From assembly GCF_026240635.1 (NCBI RefSeq), contig NZ_CP110848.1, forward strand, positions 3,863,741 through 3,927,740: DNA of 64,000 bases. Direction: 5' to 3'. Numbering within the stretch: position 1 is the first letter of the stretch; every line of letters starts with the position of its first letter. Under the pieces are notes generated by a model. That model ran no database searches, had not been told where the DNA came from, and saw only the letters and a list, made by a program, of their open reading frames with translations. Positions 17,452-26,178 of the stretch are shown here, one piece after another. The translations under genes and the position numbers were made by a program. This DNA is from Trichothermofontia sichuanensis B231 (lineage in GTDB: Bacteria > Cyanobacteriota > Cyanobacteriia > B231).

Positions 17452-17829
17452 ATGAGCCATCCCACCCACCCTTCTCGCTCCAATCGCATCTTGATCGGCA
17501 CTGGCTTAGGGATTGCGCTGATCATTGCTGTGTTGTTGTCTCCCTTTGCCAGTCAGCATCCCGATGGTCTCGATCGCGTCGCTCAGGATTTGGCGTTTGA
17601 ACATAAGGCCAACCCTGAGCCAGCAGCCCAAAAATTGCCGTTCTACCGCCTGTTTGATGAATATGCCCTGCGGGGCGTGCCGGCGCCGATCGCGACGCCC
17701 TTGGCCGGTCTGGTGGGGACGCTGGCGGCCTTTGGCTTGGCCTGGGGGATTGGCAAACTGGTGATGCGCCCAACACTGGCGGAAGCTGGGGAACAGGTTC
17801 CGCCTGCTAACGACGAGACTCAGGACTAG
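17452..17829 (+). CDS. PDGLE-domain protein, accessory subunit of the metal ECF transporter (CbiN/NikN type)
   Basis: A 125-residue protein with one hydrophobic segment near the N-terminus (ILIGTGLGIALIIAVLLS) and one near the C-terminus (TPLAGLVGTLAAFGLAWGI), joined by an outside loop. The loop begins with HPDGLDRVAQDLAF, the PDGLE-type motif of NikN-like proteins. Such small two-helix proteins work with CbiM/NikM and are required for full metal uptake. It lies between the M and Q genes. The 107-bp gap before it contains a pyrimidine-rich TTTTCTCTTTTCTC microsatellite right up to the TTTCCTCC next to the start; there is no obvious strong ribosome site. The PDGLE form leans toward nickel, but this is weak evidence. 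Confidence 0.85.
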   Translation: MSHPTHPSRSNRILIGTGLGIALIIAVLLSPFASQHPDGLDRVAQDLAFEHKANPEPAAQKLPFYRLFDEYALRGVPAPIATPLAGLVGTLAAFGLAWGIGKLVMRPTLAEAGEQVPPANDETQD

Positions 17830-17838
17830 GCTAGGGCG

Positions 17839-18618
17839 ATGCTGCTGCACATTCCAGTTATCCGTCTGGATGTCGATCGCGATCGCGCCACGGTTTGGCA
17901 TTCGCTGACGCCCCCGGCCCGGGTGCTGTGCGTGTTGTTGCTGTTATTGGCGATCGCCCTGACCCCCAACGGCCATTGGGGTACCTGGGCAGTTTATGGC
18001 GTTGGGATTGTCTGGGTGTTGTGGCTGAGCCGGATTAGCGTGGCCGTGCTGCTCAAGCGCTTAGTCGTCGAATCGGCCTTTGTCGGTGTGATCTTGCTGG
18101 GGACCGTGTTCCGCCCGGAGGGAGAGGTGCTGTGGCAGTGGGGACCGTTGCAGGTGACAACGGTGGGGGTGTTGATCCTGGGTAGTGTGGCCACGAAAAC
18201 CTTCCTATCGCTCCTTCTACTCAACTTGCTGACTTTAACAACGTCCGTGCCCGATTTGCTGCAGGCGTTGCTTGTGCTGAAGGTCCCGCCCTTGCTAGTG
18301 GCAATTTTGGCGTCTATGTATCGCTACCTGGAAGTCCTGATCGCGGAATTTACGACTATGAAACGGGCGGCCCTCTCCCGTAACTTGATGGGGCACCGCC
18401 GCTGGCAACGGCTGGTCCTGGGTAATATGATCGGGTCTCTGTTCATTCGCACCGTCGATCGCGGCGATCGCATTCACCGGGCTATGATCGCCCGGAGCTA
18501 TCAGGGATTAACGCCTGTCGTCACCCAGCCCCTGATTCGGGGGCACCGGGATAGCCTGGCCCTCACCTTCACCCTCTGGCTAGCCTTGCTCGGACAGGCC
18601 ATTTATCTAGATGTCTAG
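17839..18618 (+). CDS. cbiQ: Energy-coupling factor transporter transmembrane protein CbiQ (T-component)
   Basis: A 259-residue integral membrane protein of the ECF T-component family, which couples ATP hydrolysis by CbiO to the M subunit. Four to five hydrophobic helices are visible (VLCVLLLLLAIALTP, LVVESAFVGVILLGTVF, TFLSLLLLNLLTLTT, VPPLLVAILASMYRYL). The two coupling-helix signatures appear as MKRAALSRNLMG and IHRAMIARSYQG, both of the A-R/S type that bind the ATPase grooves. It starts 9 bp after the previous gene and is followed after 41 bp by the ATPase gene, so all four genes are one transcript. Confidence 0.92.
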   Translation: MLLHIPVIRLDVDRDRATVWHSLTPPARVLCVLLLLLAIALTPNGHWGTWAVYGVGIVWVLWLSRISVAVLLKRLVVESAFVGVILLGTVFRPEGEVLWQWGPLQVTTVGVLILGSVATKTFLSLLLLNLLTLTTSVPDLLQALLVLKVPPLLVAILASMYRYLEVLIAEFTTMKRAALSRNLMGHRRWQRLVLGNMIGSLFIRTVDRGDRIHRAMIARSYQGLTPVVTQPLIRGHRDSLALTFTLWLALLGQAIYLDV

Positions 18619-18659
18619 TCGGGATGCGATATCCTGAGTCGCTGTAGTTTGGGTCGCCC

Positions 18660-19466
18660 ATGCACCACAACTCGATTTCGATTCAAAACCTCAGCTTCAC
18701 CTACCCGGATGGCACACCTGCCCTGCGGCAGATTACGCTCCAGATTCGGGCGACGGAGCGGGTTGCTCTGGTAGGTGCCAACGGTTCAGGTAAATCAACC
18801 CTATTGCAACACCTCAATGGCATTTTGCCCCAGCAGACGGGGACGATCGTCATCGGGCAATATGCGATGCAACCGGAAAATATCAAGGCGATTCGGGATT
18901 TTGTGGGGCTAGTGTTTCAGAATCCGGATGATCAATTGTTTATGCCCACGGTGCGCGAAGATGTGTGTTTTGGTCCCTTGAATCAGGGCCTCCAGGGGGC
19001 AGCCCTAGACGATCGCTATCACCAGGCGATGCACGCCGTCGCCCTTGATCCCCACCACTATGGCGATCGCCACCCCAATCACCTGTCGGGGGGGGAGAAA
19101 AAACGGGTGGCGATCGCGGGGGTGCTGGCCATGCAACCCCAGGTCCTCGTGTTTGACGAACCCTCGGCCCAGCTTGATCCGCGATCGCGGCGACAGTTAA
19201 TGGATCTCCTGCGGAGTCTACCCATGACCCAACTCATTGCCACCCATGATCTGGATTTGGCCTTGGAACTGTGCGATCGCACGATCGTCCTCCACCAGGG
19301 TCAGATCGTGCGGGATGCCCCCACGGCTGAGGTGCTTTTTGATACAGCCTTTTTAGAGCAGCATTGTCTTGAGGCCCCTGCTAGTTATCGCCGTCCCTAT
19401 TGTCTGCTCACTGATCGGCCAGCCCCGGTCCTTACCTCGGCTCAGCCCTCAGGGGTCTGCCATTAA
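18660..19466 (+). CDS. cbiO: Cobalt/nickel ECF transporter ATP-binding protein CbiO
   Basis: A 268-residue ABC ATPase with all motifs in order: Walker A GANGSGKSTL near residues 39-48, Q-loop VFQNPDDQLF, ABC signature LSGGEKKRVAIAGVLA, Walker B VLVFDEPSAQLD and the switch histidine in ATHDLDLALE. The Q-loop form FQNPDDQ and the ECF-type C-terminus (EVLFDTAFLEQHCLEAP) place it with CbiO/NikO energising subunits. It hydrolyses ATP on the cytoplasmic face to drive metal uptake by the M-N-Q partners encoded just upstream. It is the last gene of the operon; decayed sequence and a MITE follow. Confidence 0.95.
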   Translation: MHHNSISIQNLSFTYPDGTPALRQITLQIRATERVALVGANGSGKSTLLQHLNGILPQQTGTIVIGQYAMQPENIKAIRDFVGLVFQNPDDQLFMPTVREDVCFGPLNQGLQGAALDDRYHQAMHAVALDPHHYGDRHPNHLSGGEKKRVAIAGVLAMQPQVLVFDEPSAQLDPRSRRQLMDLLRSLPMTQLIATHDLDLALELCDRTIVLHQGQIVRDAPTAEVLFDTAFLEQHCLEAPASYRRPYCLLTDRPAPVLTSAQPSGVCH

Positions 19467-19525
19467 ATCCAAATCTGAGTTTCCGCCTAAGGGCACTGCG
19501 CGAAATAGCAACCTTGCATTGATAA

Positions 19526-20308
19526 TCAACAGCAGAGACATTCATTGTCACACCAGGAGAGGTCGTCCAGAAACATCCCCGCTTGTCGATAGCTATCCAG
19601 AGGGGGGCAGTCGATGCCAAGGCGTCGGGCGATCGCATTAGCAACAACGGCAAAACGCTGGCGAAACTTATAGATAAAGCAGAAGATGACCTTGCCATGG
19701 CGCATGGATGCAAAGTGATGCACCAGAGAAGGGATTGAGATTCGGATACTGAAATTCACCTGCTGCCCAAATCAAAAAACGGTTCTTCTGGGATTTTGGG
19801 GTAAGTAGTATCAGCAGCTACAAATAAACGATCGCAAATGCTGAGTTTATGGTGGGGGCGCTACGCGCCCCCACCATAAACTCAGAAGAGCCCAAAAAAC
19901 GGGTTTTGAGAATGCCGTCAGGAACATGCACGAGAAATCCTTGATAGTGCGGCAAAGGCGCAATTTTTTGCACCTCTACACCCGTATAAACAGGGAGCTT
20001 AAAGTAGTCTGCAACCTTCTCTAGATATAGGGCATATTGACTACCGGTCAGGTGTTCCCGCCGAAAGCTGATGGCAGGAGAGGTTTTGCGGGCAATTGCA
20101 TTCAAGTCGAGGTGTCCAAAGCCATGACTGGGAAAGGATGGGGTAATGAAGTGCATCTCTTGGGGCCAACGCCGGAAGGAGGCTCCAATTTCATGCCGCT
20201 CCAGAATGGCAAAATTCTCTAAACCAACTCCTTCAGGACTACCCCAACGCCGATGCCCGCAGCACCCGTACCTACCACAATCACATCGAACGCTTCTGGT
20301 TTTTCCAT
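19526..20308 (-). pseudogene. FAD/NAD(P)-binding flavoprotein gene, broken by a frameshift, a MITE and a deletion
   Basis: The minus-strand start ATG (20306-20308) encodes MEKPEAFDVIVVGTGAAGIG, a classic GxGxxG dinucleotide-binding start. A one-base loss near 20222 then makes a stop, and the frame resumes as GLENFAILERHEIGASFRRW and HFITPSFPSHGFGHLDLNAI. At LKTRFL a 112-bp MITE interrupts the gene; removing it with one copy of its 8-bp duplication restores the reading LKTRFLIWAAGEFQYPNL. After that, sequence in another frame (GKVIFCFIYKFRQRFAVVAN ending LDDLSWCDNECLCC) looks like the C-terminus of the same kind of protein, implying an internal deletion. Intact relatives are flavin-dependent oxidoreductases of uncertain substrate. 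The upstream Fur box suggests an iron-stress role. Assignment of the C-terminal block to the same gene is inference. Confidence 0.75.
19781..19892 (-). mobile_element. MITE-like repeat, family A copy 2, inserted in the flavoprotein gene
   Basis: A 112-bp element, the same length as copy 1, starting GGTTCTTCTGGG and ending AGAAGAGCC, so the termini are inverted repeats. It is flanked by perfect 8-bp direct repeats CAAAAAAC (19773-19780 and 19893-19900). The central palindrome has arms starting TGAGTTTATGGTGGGGG around a 3-base loop. The palindrome may also act as a strong transcriptional hairpin. It interrupts a coding region exactly, giving an empty-site reconstruction. Confidence 0.88.
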
Positions 20309-20325
20309 GGAATTTGGTGGTACTT

Positions 20326-20345
20326 AAAATGATAATCATTATTAC
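20326..20345 (-). promoter_or_regulatory. Probable Fur box
   Basis: AAATGATAATCATTATTAC matches the Fur consensus GATAATGATAATCATTATC at 16 of 19 positions, including a perfect 14-base core ATGATAATCATTAT. It lies 18-37 bp upstream of the start codon of the flavoprotein pseudogene, the right place for iron-dependent repression. Confidence 0.7.
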
Positions 20346-20440
20346 TATAGCAAGGACGTTTTTTGCTGAACCTCGCTAGCAATCGTTTCGCTGACAATCG
20401 TCATGCAGACAATCGTCATGCAGAAGTCCGATGGCATCAA

Positions 20441-21385
20441 TCACGACAGATATTCGTTATCCAGTTCACCGGGAATTGGCATCTGAGCAGATAGATTAAG
20501 CTGTTGCCAATCTAATGTCAGCACCTCTTTCAGTGTTTGCCAACCCTTCTCAGCGGCAATAATGGCATGTTTTGTGAAATCCAGCGGTTTGCGGTAGTGG
20601 GCTTGCAGCACAAACAGCCGGATTGCCATGGGATCGATTGGTTGTGGATATTCTGACCACTTGCCCTCCAGCAAATCCTGAATTGTGGTGAAATTACCCA
20701 GAGACTTGGACATCTTTTCGCCGTTCACTGTCACCATACCATTGTGCAACCAGTAGTTTGCCAGAGGTTTTCCTGTCAACACTTCCGATTGAGCAATTTC
20801 ATTTTCATGATGGGGAAAGACCAGGTCACCGCCGCCGCCATGGATGTCGATCGTTTCTCCCAATCGCGCTCGAATCATTGCCGAGCATTCGATATGCCAC
20901 CCCGGTCGCTCCGGCCCCCAAGGTGACTCCCACGCGGCTTCACCCGGTTTTGCTGCTTTCCAGAGGGCAAAGTCAAACGGGTCTCGTTTCTGACGTTCTG
21001 GATCATGAGGGTCAACTCGTCCGCCTGCCCCTGCTTGCATCTGCTCAAGTTGCCGTCCCGAAAGTTTGCCATAGTCTGCAAACCGCCGCACATTGTAGTA
21101 AACATTACCCTCAACGGCATAGGCATATCCCTGCTCTTCCAGCGCCCGAATCAATTGATGAATGTCTGAAATATGTTCCGTTACACGGGCATACTCATCG
21201 GCATCCAGAACATTAAGTCGTCGCATATCTCGAAAATAGGCAGCAATGTAGCGATCGCTGACTGCCTGCATGGTTGATCCTTCTGCTTGAGCGCGATTCA
21301 GGATCTTGTCATCAATGTCGGTGAAGTTTTGCACGTAGCGGACCTGATAGCCACGCCATTTCAGATATCGCCGCACCACATCCCA
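20441..21385 (-). pseudogene. cysS: Cysteinyl-tRNA synthetase gene fragment, truncated at both ends
   Basis: The sequence is clearly class I CysRS from WDVVRRYLKWRGYQVRYVQN through FTDIDDKILNRA, PGWHIECSAM, FPHHENEIAQSE and the KMSKSLGNF (KMSKS) motif. It begins at the WDVV segment, so about 45-50 N-terminal residues, including the HIGH-type ATP motif, are missing and are replaced by the end of a broken IS66 transposase. At the other side it stops shortly after the catalytic domain (LDNEYLS), lacking the anticodon-binding region. Without HIGH it cannot aminoacylate tRNA. A working cysS must exist elsewhere. A 15-bp tandem duplication (ACAATCGTCATGCAG) lies just past the broken 3' end. Confidence 0.85.
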
Positions 21386-22633
21386 ATTGATGGCGGAATT
21401 TCCGGATGCGTCAAACAATACCACCCCTGAGCTGGCTTGTCGCGCAGAGAGCGCAACAATAAGCCCGCCTCATGCCCAACTTGCGGCAGCCACTGCTCAA
21501 TCGCTGCCTGCACTTCACCCATAAAACCGAATGCCCATTCATGATACGCACCCCCATCCTCGGTTTCCCGCCACCGACGGTGCTGCTCAAACGCCGTATC
21601 AATCAAATCCAGGAATACCTTCGCTACCGCTCGATTATGACCCTGTTTGAGCTTGCCCACCTTTTGGAAGTGTCGCCGCTTGGAAGTGTCGCCGCAGATG
21701 CGCCAGACATTGCTGTTGTGCTTTCACCGCATAACCGTTGTACACGCTGAAGTCATCCGAGACGAGTACCCCTGCAAATCGCTCACCTAATAGGGTCACT
21801 AACTCGGCTCGTGAACGGGTGTCCGCCGCGTGGAATAAGCAAAATCCTACGCCACACACCACCCACATCCACTCTTTGACACCGTTGACCAGCCATGGGG
21901 TTTCATCCACTTGGCCATAGTTGTGATGCTTGATCCAGTCCCCTAGTGCCTCCACCGTTGGCTTCACGCTTGCTGCTGCTCTGGCATTCGTCTGTTGCAG
22001 TGTCCCCACCCCGACGGTGATGCCACCCAACTCTAGTAAAAATTCTTGCTGCTTCTCATCGCTCATGTGGCCGTAGTTGCCTAACCACATGACTAACGAC
22101 TGTAGCCCTACCCCTAGACTTTGACCCCCAATCACCTCGGGGGGCAACTCTCCCCAGGTTGGCTCGCCACACCGCCGACAACAACATTTCTGCTGCTCAT
22201 ACGCCACTACCTCAATGGCTGGCTGCATTAATTCAGCGATGGTGTGGTGACGGGTTTGCCGGGGGATTTCACTAAACTCTTGGCTGCCACAGTGCTGACA
22301 CACGGTGGGTTGCACCACCTCATAACGGTCGATTCTGCCAAATCCTTGCCTGGTTTTTCCGACATGACCGGGCTGCCCACCGGGTTTCCTTTGCCCGGGT
22401 TTGGGTTGCGCTGCTGCTTGCGGTTGGCATTCTGAGCGTTTATGAATGTCACTTGATGGCGGTTTTGATGAACTCTAACTATCACTACTGGCGTTATTCT
22501 TGAGCCGCTCTATCTCTGAGACTAGGTGCTCGATAATGGCTTGTTGCTGTAACACCAACTCCACCAGCATCTCTAGTGGTGCTTGTCGGAGTTGCTCTCG
22601 CTCAATGGTTGGGGGAATCTCAATGGGCTTCAT
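21386..22633 (-). pseudogene. IS66-family transposase, broken and 3'-truncated
   Basis: Minus-strand reading starts MKPIEIPPTIEREQLRQAPL at 22631-22633. A leucine/charged coiled coil and the basic SSSKPPSSD segment follow, then the zinc-ribbon CQHCGSQEF...CCCRRCGEP and the DDE core (VDETPWLVNG, VLVSDDFSVYNGY, QQQCLAHLRRHFQ). Lesions are an in-frame TAG in the DS-SSSKPPSSD stretch (about 22487), a perfect 16-bp tandem duplication (GCGGCGACACTTCCAA, about 21663-21694) that shifts the frame, and loss of the C-terminus at the junction with cysS near 21385. A 33-bp palindrome sits just upstream of the start. It cannot encode an active enzyme. Confidence 0.85.
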
Positions 22634-22643
22634 GCTGCTACAC

Positions 22644-22676
22644 TATCTATTTTTTTCGATTCGAAAAAAATAGATA
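22644..22676. repeat. Perfect AT-rich palindrome upstream of the IS66 remnant
   Basis: TATCTATTTTTTTCGA is followed almost directly by its reverse complement, giving a 33-bp near-loopless palindrome with T and A runs on the two sides. It could be a bidirectional terminator shielding the element from outside transcription, or the remains of the element end. The next 80 bp hold nothing else I recognise before the next gene. Confidence 0.6.
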
Positions 22677-22760
22677 TTTGTCAACCCCCCCCACCTGAAT
22701 CCTTACATCTCGTCTAGATGAAAGCTGTAAAATAAAAAAGCAACTGAAAAAGACGAAAGT

Positions 22761-23441
22761 ATGCACATTCGGTATGGGGGTTTACTGCCTAAGTGGAAAT
22801 GTCTCCTTTGTCTGGGCAGTCTATGCTGGGGTATAGTGATGGGGGGCAGTGACGCGAGGGCGGAGATCAATCCCGATCTACTGCCTTCCCTCGAACCCCT
22901 CGATCTCAGCGTCTTTCAGCAAGTAGGGCCGCCTCCTTGCCTAGACAGTCCACCCCCCGGAACGGTCAGAACTGCCCTGACGATTTGCCATAGCCAATTA
23001 ACCAACCCCAGCCTGTGGTGGGCTAAGCAATTGTATGGGGAAACACTGGTTGATAACTGGGTGACTTATATGGGCGCTCCTAATGAACCTGGACGGGTAG
23101 ATGTGGTGGTAAATCCCCAGGTTTGGAACGCTTGGAACTACTTAGAGCGCTATGCTTTCGTCGATCGCTTTGGTGTCGCAGCCCAACGTCAGGGGTATAA
23201 TGTGCGGGTATTTGACTGGCAAAGTCGTTTCCTGGCTGCCTATACCTGCGACTTTGATGAACTCACCAGGGTAAGTATGCTCCCACCGCAGCCAACGGCA
23301 GGGCAAACCCGCCATGATTGGCTGCCAATCAATCAGCAACTGGATCACCCGCCCTTGGCCTGTCGTGTGCTTTTAAATCCCTCCGGACGATCGGCTCTGC
23401 GGGGGCGTAGCCCAATGGTGCCTAACGCTAACCCGAACTAG
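22761..23441 (+). CDS. Conserved exported hypothetical protein
   Basis: A 226-residue protein with a signal peptide: positive start, hydrophobic core CLLCLGSLCWGIVMGG and a cleavage-like ARA-E near residue 35. The mature part begins with a proline-rich segment (LLPSLEPLDLSVFQQVGPPP) followed by a compact domain with WWAKQLYGETLVDNW, VDVVVNPQVWNAWNYLERYA and FDWQSRFLAAYTCDF. I recognise it only as a type found in cyanobacteria and cannot name a function. It is probably periplasmic. It stands alone between the IS66 remnant and a repeat-filled gap. The last about 20 codons (from about 23380) read SGRSALRGRSPMVP and overlap a GC-rich repeat-like stretch, so the C-terminus may have been altered. 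Confidence 0.7.
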   Translation: MHIRYGGLLPKWKCLLCLGSLCWGIVMGGSDARAEINPDLLPSLEPLDLSVFQQVGPPPCLDSPPPGTVRTALTICHSQLTNPSLWWAKQLYGETLVDNWVTYMGAPNEPGRVDVVVNPQVWNAWNYLERYAFVDRFGVAAQRQGYNVRVFDWQSRFLAAYTCDFDELTRVSMLPPQPTAGQTRHDWLPINQQLDHPPLACRVLLNPSGRSALRGRSPMVPNANPN

Positions 23442-23530
23442 CGTATCGCCGGGGACGTAGCCCGGCTAGGGAGCGTGGGCACTGACACCAGAGTGGACAG
23501 TCGTACAGTAAACCTCAAGTTTCGCAATGT

Positions 23531-23633
23531 TATAGTCATTGCCATTTAGGCTGAAACAGCCCCCTCACCTCCAGCCCCTCTCCTACAAGGGGGGAGGGGC
23601 TTAGACATCTTTTTCTAATCTGAAATAACTATA
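23531..23633 (+). mobile_element. Diverged MITE-like repeat, family B copy 2, within a 356-bp gene-free gap
   Basis: Starts TATAGTCATTGCCATTTAGG and ends near AATAACTATA, again inverted ends, with a CTCTCC/GGAGGGG core; the right arm is diverged from other copies. The rest of the 23442-23797 gap holds another repeat type, two copies of a GTAACGAC(T/C)TTAG...CTAAAGCC palindromic motif (about 23635-23735). I see no gene. Confidence 0.6.
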
Positions 23634-23797
23634 GTAGTAACGACTTTAGGCGTTGCAGACTAAAGCCCCGTTGGCCCCCTTGGGAGTAACGACCTTAGTT
23701 GTTGCGGATGTTGCGGGCTAAAGCCAGCACTACAAACTTTGCCTAAGTTGCATCATCAATTGTGCGCCGCACTAATGGCTGCATCGGTTGCGATCGG

Positions 23798-25975
23798 CTA
23801 GGATTGACGCTGAAGCAACCCTTGAGGTGTAATCGTGAGGGGAGTTTCGGGAAAATCACTGCGGTTGAGTCGCTCAACCAGTTTGACTGTGCGGAATTGC
23901 CGATCAAGGGTGGGAATCCCTTCGCCATCAATATGGACGGGAATAATTTGGCCGGCGATAAAATTCCCTAAGCGATTCATCTGCACTTCCAGGATGAGGG
24001 AATAGCCGGTCTCCGCCGCTGACGATAGGCCCCCATAGCCCACAAAATTGCCCAGGGAATAGGCAATCAGTTTATTCCCATACAACTCGATCGCCCGCGG
24101 TACATGCGGTCCATGCCCCAGGATTAAATCGGCCCCCGCATCAATCATCGTCCGGGAGAAGAGCACGGGATTACCCCGCAATTCCCCGAAAAAGGTTTCT
24201 TGACGGTTTCGTACAGGCATCGCCGCAGTCCCCTCAGCTCCCATGTGGACCGAAATAATCACGATCGTGGCTTTCTCGTTAGCCTGACGCACTAACTGTT
24301 TAGCTGTCTCCAGGTTATGCACCGAGTTATGGGTATCAAAGTAGCTAAACCCAATCAGGGCGATCGTCACCCCTTTGCGTTCCAAGTAGAGAATGTGATC
24401 TTTCTGACCGATCGCCTTCATCCCAGCAGCTTCAATATGGCGAATCGTATCCTGAAATCCCGTGAGGCCAAAATCCATGGAATGATTATTTGCCACACTC
24501 AAGACATCAAACCCCGCCATGCGTAGGATATCTGCAAAAGAAGGGGGAGTACGAAAGGCATACACATGCGGACGGCGCACATCCTTAGCGACATGGGGAT
24601 GGGTCGTCAGAGTACTTTCAAAATTACCCAACACCAGATCGGCGGCTCCTAACGCCGGTCGCACCGCGTCAAACAAATGGCGTCCCCCGTTGGGCGGCAA
24701 CCGTCGGCTGGGGAAATCCACCCCCGGCACCATGTCCCCGACCGCTTTGACCGTAATCGCATCCTCCGGATGGCCGAGGGTAATGGCGATCGCCGTGTTC
24801 ACATTACCGCTGGCATAGGCCAGATTGCGGCTGTATTCCCCAATCTTCTGCTGCGCCAAATCCGAGTTGACGTGGTCGCGGGGGACACGGTGCAGGAACG
24901 CGATCGCCTGTTGCCAATGGGTTGCCACGGCTTCCCACTCATGGCGAAACTTGGCCCGTTGATTCAGAGCCGCTGCTTGCAGGGCGTGGCTAATGGCTTG
25001 CTGCCAGGGATCCGGGGGTGGGGGGAGTTCTGGCTCCGGCGGCGGGGTTGGGATCGGGGTCGTCTCGATTGCCCTGGGGGAATGCGGCACGAACGAGGCC
25101 GCAGGGGAGTCTAGCGGCGGTAGGTCCGACGGGGAGGTTGGGGTGAGATCGGCAGTTGGAGCGGCCCCATCCGGACGGGTAGGAACCGCAACATTTGCTC
25201 CTGGGGGCATAGGCAAGACATCCACCACCACCGGTGGCACGGTCGGCGTAGCGCCGCCGGGGGAACCCTGGGTCAGCACCAGTGGGTCAACCGCAGCCAG
25301 ATCTTGGGTTGCCAACAGGACCACGGAGTGGGTTGGCCCTGCTGACGGGGAGGGACGGAATGGCCAGGGGTAACCCAGCAGCGCGATCGCACCGATCGTC
25401 CCCAGGGTGAGGAGGGCCGACAGTCGAGCAGCCGGGACCAGGAAGCGGGGGGCAGCCGCCAGGAGGGGGCGGCGAGGGAGCGGTTTAACCGGTGGTAATT
25501 TTCCTGGGGAAATGCTACGCGGACGGGCCAGCGGGATGGACGGAAGGCCCATGCCATCCAGGTTAGGCGTTGACACGGTAGGCGGTGCAGTCCCCAGGGT
25601 GGGGGACAGGTGGAGCAACTGGCTCCATTGGTCAGTGCAGGCGTGTCCCGGCGTTGGGGCATGAATGCGGGCATTGATGCGGACCTGGGCAATGGCAGGG
25701 GCATCCAGTCGTTGTAGCCCCGTGTGCATAAAGGCGACGATCGCCTCGGCAGTGGGTAGTCCCTCACCCAACAGGTCAATCACCAGAACGCACTGTCCTT
25801 GAGGCAAGCGATCCTCAGGTAAGACATCTGGTGACCACCAGTACACGTGACTGCGCACCCCTGGCCAGGGCATCGCCTGATTGATCAACGCCGCGATCGC
25901 CGAGGGATGGCCCCGTTTGGCCGCAGCGATGACAGCAGCTACTCCCTGCGGCCCATCACAATCTGCCTGCGCCAT
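23798..25975 (-). CDS. CapA-family (PGA_cap) metallophosphoesterase-like protein with cytoplasmic N-domain and one membrane segment
   Basis: About 725 residues from the ATG at 25973-25975 (MAQADCDGPQGVAAVIAAAK). An earlier in-frame start adds 24 unlikely residues. The N-terminal 130 residues are a small alpha/beta domain (GQCVLVIDLLGEGLPTAEAI). One membrane helix follows at about 175-200 (LSALLTLGTIGAIALLGY), then a long proline/threonine-rich linker. The C-terminal 310 residues are the CapA/PgsA fold: VGDMVPGVDFP, LGNFESTLTT, VLSVANNHSMDFG, HMGAEG, LILGHGPHVPRAIE and YSLGNFVG, all with the metal-site N, H and D residues. CapA relatives act in poly-gamma-glutamate capsule production, but in cyanobacteria the role is unproven. 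The domain is expected outside the membrane. Confidence 0.85.
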   Translation of the reverse strand: MAQADCDGPQGVAAVIAAAKRGHPSAIAALINQAMPWPGVRSHVYWWSPDVLPEDRLPQGQCVLVIDLLGEGLPTAEAIVAFMHTGLQRLDAPAIAQVRINARIHAPTPGHACTDQWSQLLHLSPTLGTAPPTVSTPNLDGMGLPSIPLARPRSISPGKLPPVKPLPRRPLLAAAPRFLVPAARLSALLTLGTIGAIALLGYPWPFRPSPSAGPTHSVVLLATQDLAAVDPLVLTQGSPGGATPTVPPVVVDVLPMPPGANVAVPTRPDGAAPTADLTPTSPSDLPPLDSPAASFVPHSPRAIETTPIPTPPPEPELPPPPDPWQQAISHALQAAALNQRAKFRHEWEAVATHWQQAIAFLHRVPRDHVNSDLAQQKIGEYSRNLAYASGNVNTAIAITLGHPEDAITVKAVGDMVPGVDFPSRRLPPNGGRHLFDAVRPALGAADLVLGNFESTLTTHPHVAKDVRRPHVYAFRTPPSFADILRMAGFDVLSVANNHSMDFGLTGFQDTIRHIEAAGMKAIGQKDHILYLERKGVTIALIGFSYFDTHNSVHNLETAKQLVRQANEKATIVIISVHMGAEGTAAMPVRNRQETFFGELRGNPVLFSRTMIDAGADLILGHGPHVPRAIELYGNKLIAYSLGNFVGYGGLSSAAETGYSLILEVQMNRLGNFIAGQIIPVHIDGEGIPTLDRQFRTVKLVERLNRSDFPETPLTITPQGLLQRQS

Positions 25976-26178
25976 GTGTCGATTCTCCTGGGGAGATCCG
26001 AGTGAAAACCTAAGATCAAATCGAGGTTCAGAATAAGTTGTGAGCAATGCCCAGTGAGTCGAAAGACGAGAGCATCGGACTAACGGCTCACATATCGACG
26101 GATGCTCCCCTCTCTATGCTGCTCAGTTGCCGGAATTTGTCAAGGGGGTTGCAAGGCATGCCAACACTCAGTCATGCC

